DNA of 64,000 nt from Actinoplanes missouriensis 431 (GTDB lineage Bacteria > Actinomycetota > Actinomycetes > Mycobacteriales > Micromonosporaceae), in the NCBI RefSeq assembly GCF_000284295.1, contig NC_017093.1, positions 2,604,001 to 2,668,000 on the forward strand, in the 5' to 3' direction. The translations under genes were made by a program, and so were the position numbers. Positions 25,291 to 34,087 of this stretch are shown one piece after another. The stretch's first letter is position 1. Each line of letters begins with the position of its first letter. Under the pieces are notes generated by a model. It did not search any database, was not told the origin of the DNA, and was given only the letters and a program-made list of their open reading frames with translations.

Positions 25291-25405
25291 GCGGGACTGG
25301 GCGGGGCCCGGCCCGGCCCCCGTCGCCGGCGGTCGCCGGGCGGCCCTGCGTTGCAGGTGGTCGCGTGGCTTCTCGGGGACTGGTCCGGTGCGGTTGGGGG
25401 CGGGG

Positions 25406-27319
25406 TTATGCGTACAGGATGTGTTCGGAGGTTCGGGAGGCCAGGGCCATGATGGTGATCATCGGGTTGGTGCCGGACGGGGTGGGGAAGGCTGAGGCGT
25501 CGCCGATCCAGACGCCGGGGGTGTCGTGGAGTTCGCCTCGCGGGGTGGCGACGCTGGTGGCGGGGTCGGCGCCCATGCGGCAGCTGCCCATCTGGTGTGC
25601 GGCGAAGAGGGTGGCGCCGCCGGCCCGGAGCGGGACCGAGGACGCGCGCGCGATGTAGGCCTCGAGGTCCTCGCCCCGCTGCCACGCGGAGAGGCCGTGC
25701 GCGAACAGCTGGATGCGGCGGGCGCCGGCGGCGTGGTGGAGGCGGATCTCGGCTTCGATGGCGCGGCGGGTGTTGCGGACGTCGAGGTCGTCGGTGAGGT
25801 CGTAGAACGCGACGGTGTTGCCGGACTCGTCGAGGGTGACGCGGCCGTGGCCGTGGTCGCGGATCAGTCCGATGTAGGAGCCGTTGTTGCGGAACGTGGA
25901 CATCGCCTGTTTGTGGTCCTCGGGCGAGGTGAACGGGATGGAGCCGGCGGCGAGGCCCGTCGTGTACTGGACGCTCTCCATGAGGAAGCCGTAACCGTCC
26001 TCGATGGTCGCGAACTCGTTGACCAGGCCGGCCTGCGGGGCGCCCCACCAGGCGCGCATGTCGGTTCCGTAGTCGCCCATGGTGACCGTGCACGGGTGCA
26101 GGCGCAGGTAGTCGCCGACGGCGGGGCCGCCGATGCCGGAGCGCAGGAGCACGCCGGGGGATTCCAGGGCGCCGGCGGCGAGGACGACGATCGGCGCGGT
26201 GACGGTGACGGTGTGTTTCCCGACCTGTCCGACGGCGCCGGCGGCCCGGCCGTCGCGCGTGAGGATCCGGTCGACCCGGCAGTTGTCGACGACCTGAGCG
26301 CCGTGCTCCAGCACCGCCTTCTCCAGGTACACCTTGAGCGTCGACTGCTTCGCCCCGGACCGGTCGCCGAAACCGAGATGCCCGGCGATCGCCGCGTCGT
26401 GCCGTTTCTCGTCCCAGTTGCGCTGCACGGTGGCGAACGACCAGCCCAGCTTGTCCGCGCCACGCTGCATCGCCTCGTGGACCTTGTTGAACTCCGAGCA
26501 CCGATCGTTGACGGACATCTCCCGCCACACGGTGTCGAGGTGCCTGTCGAACTCGGAAGTCGCCACGTCGGTGAGGCCGTGTTCACTGGCCCACTGCTCG
26601 CGGACGTGGTCCTTGGTACGCAGGCAGTTCGTCCAGTTGATAACGGTCCCGCCGCCCACTCCGGCGCCCGCCATCAGCGTGATGTTGCCGTCGCCGGTCG
26701 GCGTGGGACCGCCGCGCCAGTACGAGCGCTGGTACGCCGGCAGCTCCAGCTGATCGAAGTCGGACTCGGTGCTGTAGCGGCCCGCCTCCAGGACGATCAC
26801 CCGCTTGCCCGCTGCGGCGAGCCGCCCGGCGATCAGGCCGCCGCCCGCGCCGGAACCGATCACGACGGCGTCGGCGTCCAGTTCGAGGTCGCGGTCCGGG
26901 CGCAGCGGGGTGATCCTCCGGTCGTCGGCGGGCACGCGTGCGTCGACGGGTCCGGGGTAGCCGATCGTTGTCCAGAACGGGTTGTGCCCGTTCTCGTCGG
27001 TGATCCCGTAGGTGACGAGCAGGATCACCGTGGTCAGCGCGGCGATCCCGGCGGCCGCCTCCGGGGAGGCCTGGGTGACGCCGGCGAGGACCTGCTCGGG
27101 CGCCTGGTGGAAGCCGTTCGCGGCGAGCGCGTCGAAGAGGGCGGCGAGCCCGGCCTGCTGCTCGGGTGGCATGCCCGAGATCATCGCGAGGACCCCCTGG
27201 TCGGCGCCGACGTCGGTGGCGCGGCGGGCCCAGAAGCCGTCCGGGTCGTCGGGGCGGTCCAGGGACGGGACGATGGTGTCGCAGAGAAGCCGGAGTGTCT
27301 GAATCTGGTCAGGGGTCAC
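25406..27319 (-). CDS. GMC family oxidoreductase with gluconate 2-dehydrogenase subunit 3-like N-terminus
   Basis: A 637-residue flavoprotein dehydrogenase or oxidase. About residues 1-140 resemble the gluconate 2-dehydrogenase subunit 3 fold. The FAD-binding Rossmann motif VVIGSGAGGGLIAGRLA follows, then GAGVGGGTVINWTN typical of long-chain alcohol oxidase-like GMC enzymes. The C-terminal domain holds the catalytic His and Asn (AAHQMGSCRMG and SGTNPMITIMALA). No Tat or Sec signal is seen, so it is probably cytosolic or membrane-associated. Likely substrate is an alcohol or sterol-like compound. Start GTG has a strong AGGAGGA ribosome site. Confidence 0.9.
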   Translation of the reverse strand: MTPDQIQTLRLLCDTIVPSLDRPDDPDGFWARRATDVGADQGVLAMISGMPPEQQAGLAALFDALAANGFHQAPEQVLAGVTQASPEAAAGIAALTTVILLVTYGITDENGHNPFWTTIGYPGPVDARVPADDRRITPLRPDRDLELDADAVVIGSGAGGGLIAGRLAAAGKRVIVLEAGRYSTESDFDQLELPAYQRSYWRGGPTPTGDGNITLMAGAGVGGGTVINWTNCLRTKDHVREQWASEHGLTDVATSEFDRHLDTVWREMSVNDRCSEFNKVHEAMQRGADKLGWSFATVQRNWDEKRHDAAIAGHLGFGDRSGAKQSTLKVYLEKAVLEHGAQVVDNCRVDRILTRDGRAAGAVGQVGKHTVTVTAPIVVLAAGALESPGVLLRSGIGGPAVGDYLRLHPCTVTMGDYGTDMRAWWGAPQAGLVNEFATIEDGYGFLMESVQYTTGLAAGSIPFTSPEDHKQAMSTFRNNGSYIGLIRDHGHGRVTLDESGNTVAFYDLTDDLDVRNTRRAIEAEIRLHHAAGARRIQLFAHGLSAWQRGEDLEAYIARASSVPLRAGGATLFAAHQMGSCRMGADPATSVATPRGELHDTPGVWIGDASAFPTPSGTNPMITIMALASRTSEHILYA

Positions 27320-27511
27320 GGAGCGGTCCTCCTACGTCGCGGTGGTCATCAATCTATGGCTTTCGCTCCATGATTCAGTCAGCCGTTCGTTCATTACGTG
27401 ATTTCTCGTTAACTTTCCCGGTATGCAGTCGGGTAGTTCTGCATATTCTCCTGCGTGGTGCGCGGGCCGCGGAGCGGGTGGAATGGGGGAACACTCAACG
27501 AGAGGGAGCAC

Positions 27512-28216
27512 ATGAAGCCCACGATCGTCCTCGTCCACGGCGCCTTCGCCGAGTCCGCGAGCTGGAACGAGGTGATTGCGCAACTGCAGGCCGAGGGCTA
27601 CCCGGTGATCGCCGCCCCGAACCCGCTGCGCAGCGTCTCCGGCGACGCGGCCGTCGTGTCCGCGCTGCTCGCCACGATCGACGGCCCGGTCGTGCTGGCC
27701 GGTCACTCGTACGGTGGTCAGGTCATCTCCAACGCCGCCGTCGGGCACGACAACGTCAAGGCGCTGGTCTTCGTCGCGGCGTTCGCGCCGGAGGCGGGGG
27801 AGAGCATCGGGTTCCTGTCCGGCAAGTTCCCGGGCAGCACGCTCGGCGAGACGCTGCGCGAGGTGCCCCTCGCCGACGGCAGCGTCGACCTGTTCATCCG
27901 GCCGGAGAAGTTCCACCAGCAGTTCATCGGTGACGTCTCCGCCGAGGTGGCCGCCCTGGCCGCCGCCACGCAGCGCCCGCTGAACACCACGGCGCTCAAC
28001 GAGGGCTCCGGCGAGCCGGCGTGGAAGAACGTCCCGTCCTGGTTCATCTACCCGGAGCTGGACCTCAACATCCCGCTCGCGGCGCACCGCTTCATGGCGG
28101 AGCGGGCCGGCGCGCGGACCACGGTGGAGCTGCCGGGCGCCTCGCACGCGATCCCGGCGTCCGAGCCGGCGGCGGTCGCCGAGACCATCCTGCGGGCGGC
28201 GCGCTCGGTGGCGTAA
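27512..28216 (+). CDS. Alpha/beta hydrolase
   Basis: A 234-residue hydrolase of the short alpha/beta fold found as actinobacterial salicylate/hydroxynitrile-lyase-like esterases. The oxyanion-hole motif is VLVHGAFAESASW (residues 6-18) and the nucleophile elbow is GHSYGGQ with the catalytic Ser at about residue 70. The acid and the final His are in the C-terminal third (FIYPELDLNIP and LPGASHAIPASEP). Substrate is unknown. The start has GAGGGAGC 5 bases upstream. A long hairpin follows 12 bases after the stop. It is divergent from the GMC oxidoreductase with 192 bp between them. Confidence 0.9.
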   Translation: MKPTIVLVHGAFAESASWNEVIAQLQAEGYPVIAAPNPLRSVSGDAAVVSALLATIDGPVVLAGHSYGGQVISNAAVGHDNVKALVFVAAFAPEAGESIGFLSGKFPGSTLGETLREVPLADGSVDLFIRPEKFHQQFIGDVSAEVAALAAATQRPLNTTALNEGSGEPAWKNVPSWFIYPELDLNIPLAAHRFMAERAGARTTVELPGASHAIPASEPAAVAETILRAARSVA

Positions 28217-28228
28217 CGCGTGACGTAG

Positions 28229-28278
28229 CGATCTTGGCGATTTCGGGCAGAACGGGGGTGCCGAAATCGCCAAGATCG
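28229..28278. terminator. 18-bp perfect stem after the hydrolase gene
   Basis: Arms of 18 bp (28229-28246 and 28261-28278; cores GATCTTGGCGATTTCGG and CCGAAATCGCCAAGATC) with a 14-nt loop and no mismatches. It starts about 12 bases after the stop. Its length exceeds that of ordinary terminators, so a REP-like element or a mobile repeat is possible. Confidence 0.7.
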
Positions 28279-28291
28279 GCGCAACCCCCGG

Positions 28292-28313
28292 CTTTCGTCC
28301 GGAACGACGAAAG
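28292..28313. promoter_or_regulatory. Small inverted repeat upstream of the sugar dehydrogenase
   Basis: Arms CTTTCGT / ACGAAAG with an 8-nt spacer, about 135 bases before the PQQ-type dehydrogenase gene. Possible operator; no regulator identified. Confidence 0.35.
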
Positions 28314-28448
28314 TGTGGACACGTCCATCGAAAGTCATTAACGTCTCTGTCACCAAGCGGAACCCTCCCTCGGTCCCGCTTCCCCGGCCAGGGTCGGTGA
28401 GTAGGCGCAGGTCCCGCACCTGGCATCCGTCCAAGAAGTGGACCTGCC

Positions 28449-31217
28449 ATGCGCCTTTTACCGATCGTCGCAGCGTTGCTCCTCATCCCGTCGCCCGCGC
28501 TCGCCCACCCGGTCGATCCGGCCGACTTCCAGCAGGTCACGCTCGCCAAAGGTGTCGCCGAAGTCGGTGAGCCGATGGCCATCGCGGTCCTGCCCGACCG
28601 GTCCGTGCTGCACACCGCCCGCAACGGGACGCTGCGGCGCACCGACGCCGCCGGCACCACCACGGTGATCGGCACGCTGCCGGTTTACACCCATGACGAG
28701 GAAGGTCTGCAGGGCGTCGGGGTCGACCCCGGCTTCGCGACCAACCGCCAGATCTACCTGTACTACGCGCCGCCGCTCTCCACACCGGCCGGTGACGCGC
28801 CTGCCACGGGAACGGATTTCTCCGCCTGGAACGGGGTCAACCGGCTGTCCCGGTTCACCCTCAACGCGGACTACACGCTGAACACCGCCGGCGCGGTCAC
28901 CGTGCTCGACGTGCCGGCCACCCGGGGCATCTGCTGCCACGTCGGCGGGGACATCGACTTCGACGCGGCCGGCAACCTCTATCTCTCCACCGGCGACGAC
29001 AGCAACCCGTTCGACTCGGCCGGGTACTCGCCGCTGGACGAGCGCACCAACCGCAACCCCGCCTACGACGCGCAGCGGACCGCCGGCAACACGAACGACC
29101 TGCGCGGCAAGGTGCTGCGGATCAAGGTCAACGCGAACGGGACGTACTCCATCCCGAGCGGCAACCTCTTCCCATCCGGTACGGCCGGAACCCGTCCCGA
29201 GATCTACGCGATGGGTTTCCGCAACCCGTTCCGGATGAGCGTCGACAAGGCCACAGGCATCGTCTACCTCGGTGACTACGGGCCGGACGCCGGCTCCACC
29301 GATCCGAACCGCGGTCCGAGCGGGCAGGTCGAGTTCAACCGGATCACCAGTCCCGGCAACTACGGGTGGCCGTACTGCACCGGCACGAACACCACCACCG
29401 AGACGTACAACGAGTGGAACTTCAGCACCGGCACGACCGGCCCGAAGTACGCCTGCGCGGGCGGGGCGGCGAACAACTCGTTCCGCAACACCGGGCAGGC
29501 CACACTGCCACCGGCCCGGCCCGCCTGGATCCGGTACGCGGGGGACGCCGGAAGCCCGCCCGCGTTCGGCACCGGCTCGGAGTCGCCGATGGGCGGCCCG
29601 GTCTACCGCTACGACGCCGCCAGCACCTCGGCCACGAAGTTCCCGCAGTCGCTCGACGGTCACTTCTTCGCCGGTGAGCTGGGCCGGGGCTGGATCAAGC
29701 CGATCCACGTCGGCGCGGACGGCGCGGTCGGGGAGATCTCGGACTTCGGTTGGGGCGGCAAGCAGGTGATGGACATGGCGTTCGGGCCGGAGGGCTCGCT
29801 CTACGTCCTGGACTACGGCACCGGCTATTTCAACGGGGACGCGAACTCGGCGCTCTACCGGTACGACTACGTCGCCGGCGGCAACCGGGCGCCGACGGCC
29901 GTCGCGGCGGGCACGCCGACGTCCGGCCAGGCGCCGCTCACCGTGACGTTCTCGTCCGCCGGGTCGTCGGACCCGGAGGGCGGCGCCCTGACCTACTCCT
30001 GGGCCTTCGGCGACGGCACGACATCGACAGCCGCCAACCCCACCAAGACCTACGCGTCGAACGGCACCTACAACGTGACCCTCACGGTGACCGACCCGCA
30101 GGGCGCCACCGGCACGGCGAGCGTGCAGATCGGGGTCGGCAACACGGCGCCCGCGGTCAGCATCGGCACCCCCGGCAACGGGCAGCTCTTCTCCTACGGC
30201 GACACGGTCCCGTTCACGTTCACCCCGTCCGACCCCGAGGACGGCGCGATCGACTGCGGGCGGGCGAAGATGACCTACGTGCTCGGCCACGACAGCCACG
30301 GCCACCAGATCACCTCGGCGACCGGCTGCACCGGCGTGATCACGATCCCGGTCGACGGCGAGCACGACGCGGCGGCCAACATCTTCGCGGTGTTCGACGC
30401 CGAGTACACCGACGCGGCCGGGCTCACCACGCACAAGCAGCACATCCTGCAGCCCCGGCACCGGCAGGCCGAGCACTACAAGACGTCGTCCGGGATCAAC
30501 ACGTTCACCAAGACCCCGGCCGAGGGCGGGAAGACGGTCGGCGACATCACCAACGGGGACTGGATCGCGTTCGAGCCGTACCAGCTGGGCAACGTCACCT
30601 CGTTCACCGCGCGGGTGTCGTCCGCCGGCGTCGGCGGGACGCTCCAGGTCCGGGCCGGATCATCGACGGGTACGGTCCTCGGCTCGGCCACCGTGCCGGT
30701 GACCGGCGCCTGGGACTCGTTCACGAACGTCACCGGCACGATCACCGGCGCGCCGCTCGGCACCACCACGCTGTACCTGACGTTTGCCGGGGCGGCCGGG
30801 GCGCTCTTCGACCTGGACTCGTTCACGTTCAGCACGCAGAGCTCGGGGCCGGTCAAGGGCCTGGCGGGCAAGTGCCTGGACATCGCCGGGGCGGCCTCCG
30901 CCGACGGTACGAAGGTGCAGCTCTACACGTGCAACAGCACCGCCGCGCAGCACTGGGCGCGCACCGGCCAGACCTTCCGCGCCCTGGGCAAGTGCCTCGA
31001 CGTGGCGGGTGGCGCCACCCCGAACGGCACCAAGGTCCAGCTCTACACCTGCAACGGCTCGGCGGCGCAGAACTGGACGCCGCAGGCCGACGGCACGATC
31101 CGCAACCCGCAGTCCGGACGCTGTCTCGACGTCAGCCAGAACAGCTCCGCGGACGGTCAGCAGATCCACATCTGGGACTGTCACACCGGGGCCAACCAGA
31201 AATGGGTGCTGTCATGA
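28449..31217 (+). CDS. Secreted PQQ-type sugar dehydrogenase with PKD, CBM6-like and ricin-type lectin domains
   Basis: A 922-residue secreted protein. After a Sec signal (ends ALAHP) comes a six-bladed glucose/sorbosone dehydrogenase-like domain to about residue 470, with a conserved ICCHVGGDIDFDAAGNLYLSTGDD segment. A PKD domain follows (about 480-565, WAFGDGTTSTAANPTKTY), then an Ig-like region, a carbohydrate-binding module like CBM6 (about 675-795, with GDWIAFEPYQLGNVTSF), and a C-terminal ricin-type trefoil (about 804-922). Sugar oxidation outside the cell, tethered to polysaccharide, is likely. The stop overlaps the ATG of the next gene. Confidence 0.9.
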   Translation: MRLLPIVAALLLIPSPALAHPVDPADFQQVTLAKGVAEVGEPMAIAVLPDRSVLHTARNGTLRRTDAAGTTTVIGTLPVYTHDEEGLQGVGVDPGFATNRQIYLYYAPPLSTPAGDAPATGTDFSAWNGVNRLSRFTLNADYTLNTAGAVTVLDVPATRGICCHVGGDIDFDAAGNLYLSTGDDSNPFDSAGYSPLDERTNRNPAYDAQRTAGNTNDLRGKVLRIKVNANGTYSIPSGNLFPSGTAGTRPEIYAMGFRNPFRMSVDKATGIVYLGDYGPDAGSTDPNRGPSGQVEFNRITSPGNYGWPYCTGTNTTTETYNEWNFSTGTTGPKYACAGGAANNSFRNTGQATLPPARPAWIRYAGDAGSPPAFGTGSESPMGGPVYRYDAASTSATKFPQSLDGHFFAGELGRGWIKPIHVGADGAVGEISDFGWGGKQVMDMAFGPEGSLYVLDYGTGYFNGDANSALYRYDYVAGGNRAPTAVAAGTPTSGQAPLTVTFSSAGSSDPEGGALTYSWAFGDGTTSTAANPTKTYASNGTYNVTLTVTDPQGATGTASVQIGVGNTAPAVSIGTPGNGQLFSYGDTVPFTFTPSDPEDGAIDCGRAKMTYVLGHDSHGHQITSATGCTGVITIPVDGEHDAAANIFAVFDAEYTDAAGLTTHKQHILQPRHRQAEHYKTSSGINTFTKTPAEGGKTVGDITNGDWIAFEPYQLGNVTSFTARVSSAGVGGTLQVRAGSSTGTVLGSATVPVTGAWDSFTNVTGTITGAPLGTTTLYLTFAGAAGALFDLDSFTFSTQSSGPVKGLAGKCLDIAGAASADGTKVQLYTCNSTAAQHWARTGQTFRALGKCLDVAGGATPNGTKVQLYTCNGSAAQNWTPQADGTIRNPQSGRCLDVSQNSSADGQQIHIWDCHTGANQKWVLS
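30858..31211 (+). repeat. Direct repeat, copy 1 (ricin-type lectin coding region)
   Basis: 354 bp encoding the lectin trefoil of the sugar dehydrogenase. It aligns without indels to 32528-32881 in the next gene. Many codons and a long stretch around DVSQNSSADGQQIHIWDC are nearly identical at DNA level. Confidence 0.88.
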
Positions 31218-32890
31218 GAAGGGCTCTACTGATTTTCGCCATGGTCGCCGCTTCACTCGGCGTCCCCGCTGCCGCGCACGCCGACACCCCCTATGACGTG
31301 CTGGTCTTCTCTCGCACCGCCGGGTTCCGGCACGACTCGATCGCGGCCGGCGTGCAGGCCGTCCGCGAGCTCGGCGCCGCGAACGGCTTCACCGTGACCG
31401 CCACCGAGGACCCGGCCGTGTTCACCACGGCCGGGCTGGCCGGGTACGAAGCCGCGATCTTCCTGAACACCACCGGCGACGTGCTCAACGCCGCCCAGCA
31501 GACCGCGTTCGAGACCTGGATCCGCTCCGGGCGCGGCTTCGTCGGGGTGCACGCCGCCGCCGACACCGAGTACGACTGGCCGTTCTACGGCGAGCTGGTC
31601 GGCGCCTGGTTCGCCTCCCACCCGGCGATCCAGCCCGCCACCGTGAAGGTCGAGGACCGGGCGCATCCGGCGACCGCGCATCTGCCGCAGACCTGGAACC
31701 GCACCGACGAGTGGTACGACTACCGCACCAACGCCCGTGCCGGCGCGCACATCCTCGCGACGCTGGACGAGACGTCGTACTCCGGCGGCACGATGGGCGC
31801 CGACCACCCGCACGCGTGGTGCAAGCCGTACCAGGGTGGCCGGTCCTTCTACACCGGTGGCGGGCACACCGCATCGTCGTACGGTGAAAGCTCTTTCCGT
31901 TCGCATCTTCTCGGTGGCATCCGCTATGCCGCCGGCCAGGCGAAAGCGGACTGCCGGCCGGAGACCGGGTACACGCCGCTCTACAACGGATCGACCACCG
32001 GCTGGTCACAGGCCGGGCCGGGATCCTTCACCAGCGCCGACGCGACGCTGACCTCCACCGGGGGCATGGGCCTTTTCTGGTACGGGGCCAAGCAGTTCAC
32101 CAGCTACTCGCTGAAACTGGACTGGCGGCTCGCCGGGGACGACAACACCGGCGTCTTCATCGGTTTCCCGCCCTCGAGCGACCCGTGGTCGGCGGTGGAC
32201 AACGGTTACGAGGTGCAGATCGACGCCACCGATGCGGCGGATCGCACCACCGGCGCGGTCTACGGGTTCAAGTCGGCCGATCTCGCGGCCCGGGACGCCG
32301 CGCTGAACCCGCCCGGCGCGTGGAACACCTATGAGCTGCTGGTCGAGGGGGAGCGGCTGCGGGTGTACCTGAACGGTGCCCTGATCAACGACTTCACCAA
32401 CACCGATCCGGTACGGTCGCTGGCCGGCCACATCGGCATCCAGAACCACGGTGACGGGGATGAGGCGTCGTTCCGCAACATCCGGATCAAGGAGCTCGGC
32501 GGTCCGGCCGCCGCCGGTCCGATCCGCGGCCTGGCCGGAAAGTGCCTGGATGTGGCGGGTGCGGCCACCGCCGACGGTACGAAGGTGCAGCTCTACACGT
32601 GCAACGGGACCGCCGCCCAGAACTGGGCCCGCTCCGGCGCCACGTTCCGGGCGCTGGGCAAGTGCCTCGACGTGGCGGGTGGCGGCACCGCCAACGGGAC
32701 GAAGGCGCAGCTCTGGACGTGCAACGGCTCCGGCGCGCAGAACTGGGCCCCGCAGGCCGACGGCAGCATCCGCAACCCGCAGTCGGGGCGCTGCCTGGAC
32801 GTCAGCCAGAACAGCTCCGCCGACGGCCAGCAGATCCACATCTGGGACTGCCACGGCGGCGCCAACCAGAAGTGGGCGCTGCCGGCCTGA
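31214..32890 (+). CDS. Secreted ThuA-domain/3-keto-disaccharide hydrolase-like protein with ricin-type lectin tail
   Basis: A 558-residue secreted protein. A Sec signal (ends AHADTP) is followed by a ThuA-like domain (about 25-240; LVFSRTAGFRHDSI, GRGFVGVHAAADTEYDW), a beta-jelly-roll 3-keto-disaccharide hydrolase/DUF1080 domain (about 255-430; TPLYNGSTTGWSQ, NTGVFIGF, YEVQIDATD) and a ricin-type trefoil of about 120 residues. ThuA and DUF1080 proteins act in pathways that oxidise disaccharides to 3-keto sugars and split them. Overlapping the dehydrogenase gene by ATGA, it likely works with it on the same extracellular sugar. Confidence 0.88.
   Translation: MRRALLIFAMVAASLGVPAAAHADTPYDVLVFSRTAGFRHDSIAAGVQAVRELGAANGFTVTATEDPAVFTTAGLAGYEAAIFLNTTGDVLNAAQQTAFETWIRSGRGFVGVHAAADTEYDWPFYGELVGAWFASHPAIQPATVKVEDRAHPATAHLPQTWNRTDEWYDYRTNARAGAHILATLDETSYSGGTMGADHPHAWCKPYQGGRSFYTGGGHTASSYGESSFRSHLLGGIRYAAGQAKADCRPETGYTPLYNGSTTGWSQAGPGSFTSADATLTSTGGMGLFWYGAKQFTSYSLKLDWRLAGDDNTGVFIGFPPSSDPWSAVDNGYEVQIDATDAADRTTGAVYGFKSADLAARDAALNPPGAWNTYELLVEGERLRVYLNGALINDFTNTDPVRSLAGHIGIQNHGDGDEASFRNIRIKELGGPAAAGPIRGLAGKCLDVAGAATADGTKVQLYTCNGTAAQNWARSGATFRALGKCLDVAGGGTANGTKAQLWTCNGSGAQNWAPQADGSIRNPQSGRCLDVSQNSSADGQQIHIWDCHGGANQKWALPA
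32528..32881 (+). repeat. Direct repeat, copy 2 (ricin-type lectin coding region)
   Basis: 354 bp encoding the lectin tail of the ThuA-domain protein, same length and register as copy 1. The two tails differ mainly by conservative substitutions such as TKVQLY versus TKAQLW. Confidence 0.88.
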
Positions 32891-32907
32891 CCGGCAGGTG
32901 CTGCCGG
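32891..32907. terminator. Bidirectional hairpin between convergent genes
   Basis: Perfect 7-bp arms CCGGCAG / CTGCCGG with a GTG loop, directly after the stop of the ThuA gene and 5 bases before the end of arsC. It may serve both strands. Confidence 0.55.
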
Positions 32908-32912
32908 CCTCG

Positions 32913-33314
32913 CTAGCGCAGCTCGCTGAGCAGGGCCTCGACGCGAGTCCTGATCTGGTCGCGGATCGGGCGGACGGCGTCGAGGCCCTTGCCGGCCGGG
33001 TCGTCGAGCTTCCAGTCCTCGTACCGCTTGCCGGGGAAGACCGGGCAGGCGTCGCCGCAGCCCATCGTGACGATGACGTCGGACTCCTGCGCGGCGTCCC
33101 AGGTCAGCTTGGTCGGGGACTGGTCGGTGATGTCGATGCCGACCTCCTGCATCGCCGCGACCGCGGCCGGGTTGATCGTCTCGGCGGGTGCGGAGCCGGC
33201 GGAGCGGACCTCGACGTCGTCGCCGGCGAGGTGGCGCAGCCAGCCGGCGGCCATCTGGGAGCGGCCGGCGTTGTGCACGCAGACGAACAGGACGGTGGGC
33301 TTGGTCTCGCTCAT
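32913..33314 (-). CDS. arsC: Arsenate reductase, low-molecular-weight phosphatase type
   Basis: A 133-residue cytosolic enzyme that reduces arsenate to arsenite. The phosphatase loop CVHNAGRS carries the nucleophilic Cys at residue 12, and C86 and C90 in MGCGDACPVFPG are the second and third redox Cys of thioredoxin-type ArsC. It is the last gene of the minus-strand arsR-aquaporin-arsC set, so arsenite made here would leave through the aquaporin. Confidence 0.93.
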   Translation of the reverse strand: MSETKPTVLFVCVHNAGRSQMAAGWLRHLAGDDVEVRSAGSAPAETINPAAVAAMQEVGIDITDQSPTKLTWDAAQESDVIVTMGCGDACPVFPGKRYEDWKLDDPAGKGLDAVRPIRDQIRTRVEALLSELR

Positions 33315-33346
33315 GACGGTTCCTCGCGGTGGTGGGGTGGGGCGGG

Positions 33347-34078
33347 TCAGCGGGCGGTCGCGGGGTGCTCGACGACGATGTCGTCCGCGGCCTCGCCGGC
33401 GTCGGGGTAGAGCGCCAGCAGCAGGGCGACGCCGATGAGCAGGCCGACGACCTGGAAGGCGACGAAGCCGGGCACCGAGCCGGGGGCGATGCCGGCGAAG
33501 GTGTCGGTGAAGGCGCGGCCGATCGTCACGGCCGGGTTGGCGAAACTGGTGCTGCTGGTGAACCAGTACGCGGCGCCGATGTAGGCGCCGACCGCCGCCG
33601 GGGCGACGGCGGCCCGGCCGGACCGGCCGAGCGCGAAGATCAGCAGGAGCAGGCCAGCCGTGGCGACGACCTCACCGAGCCAGAGGTGACCCGCGGACCG
33701 GTCCCTGGCCGAGAAGGTGATTGGGGCCAGGTCGAACATCAGGTTGGCGAGGATCGAGCCGCCGATCGCGCCCAGCGTCTGTGCGACGGCGTACCCGGCC
33801 AGGTCGGCGCCGGTGATGCCGGTGCCGGTGCGGCGGCCGAGGAACCAGTCGGCGGCCGAGACGACCGGGTTGAAGTGGGCGCCGGAGATCGGCCCGAAGG
33901 TGAGGATCAGCGCGCCGAGCGCGAGCGCGGTGGCGATCGAGTTCTCCAGCAGTTGCAGGCCGACGTCGCCCGGCGAGAGCGTGGTGGCCATGATGCCGGA
34001 GCCGACGACGGCGGTGACCAGCAGCGCGGTACCGAGGAACTCGGCCAGCATCCGCCGCCCGAGTGTGGTGGTGGGCAT
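33347..34078 (-). CDS. MIP-family aquaporin, likely arsenite channel
   Basis: A 243-residue aquaglyceroporin with about six membrane helices and two half-helix signatures: the first as NPV (GAHFNPVVS) and the second as NPA (SFANPAVT). Placement between arsR and arsC matches AqpS-type channels that allow arsenite out of the cell. In this region arsB or acr3 is absent, so the channel and the broken MFS gene are the only candidate exit routes visible. Start ATG lies 10 bases downstream of arsR. Confidence 0.9.
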   Translation of the reverse strand: MPTTTLGRRMLAEFLGTALLVTAVVGSGIMATTLSPGDVGLQLLENSIATALALGALILTFGPISGAHFNPVVSAADWFLGRRTGTGITGADLAGYAVAQTLGAIGGSILANLMFDLAPITFSARDRSAGHLWLGEVVATAGLLLLIFALGRSGRAAVAPAAVGAYIGAAYWFTSSTSFANPAVTIGRAFTDTFAGIAPGSVPGFVAFQVVGLLIGVALLLALYPDAGEAADDIVVEHPATAR

Positions 34079-34087
34079 GAGGGCGGC

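Larger units (their letters stand above)
24700..25405. other. 706-bp intergenic region rich in hairpins and repeats
   Basis: No gene supported. It contains two adjacent perfect hairpins (24761-24822), several copies of a GCCGGCTGGTCCGGCTGG-type element, and a nine-unit 7-bp array (25078-25145). Long ORFs across it arise from the repeats and encode only His/Pro/Arg-rich periodic peptide. Confidence 0.7.

Noticed and set aside
25526..27373. 615-residue plus-strand frame across the GMC oxidoreductase
   Set aside because: Antisense shadow of a gene with clear FAD, His and Asn motifs; the peptide is Gly/Arg/Val-rich and without domains.
29750..31213. Long N-terminal extension of the ThuA gene
   Set aside because: It overlaps the PQQ-type dehydrogenase in another frame; the true start at 31214 has a signal peptide and an ATGA junction.
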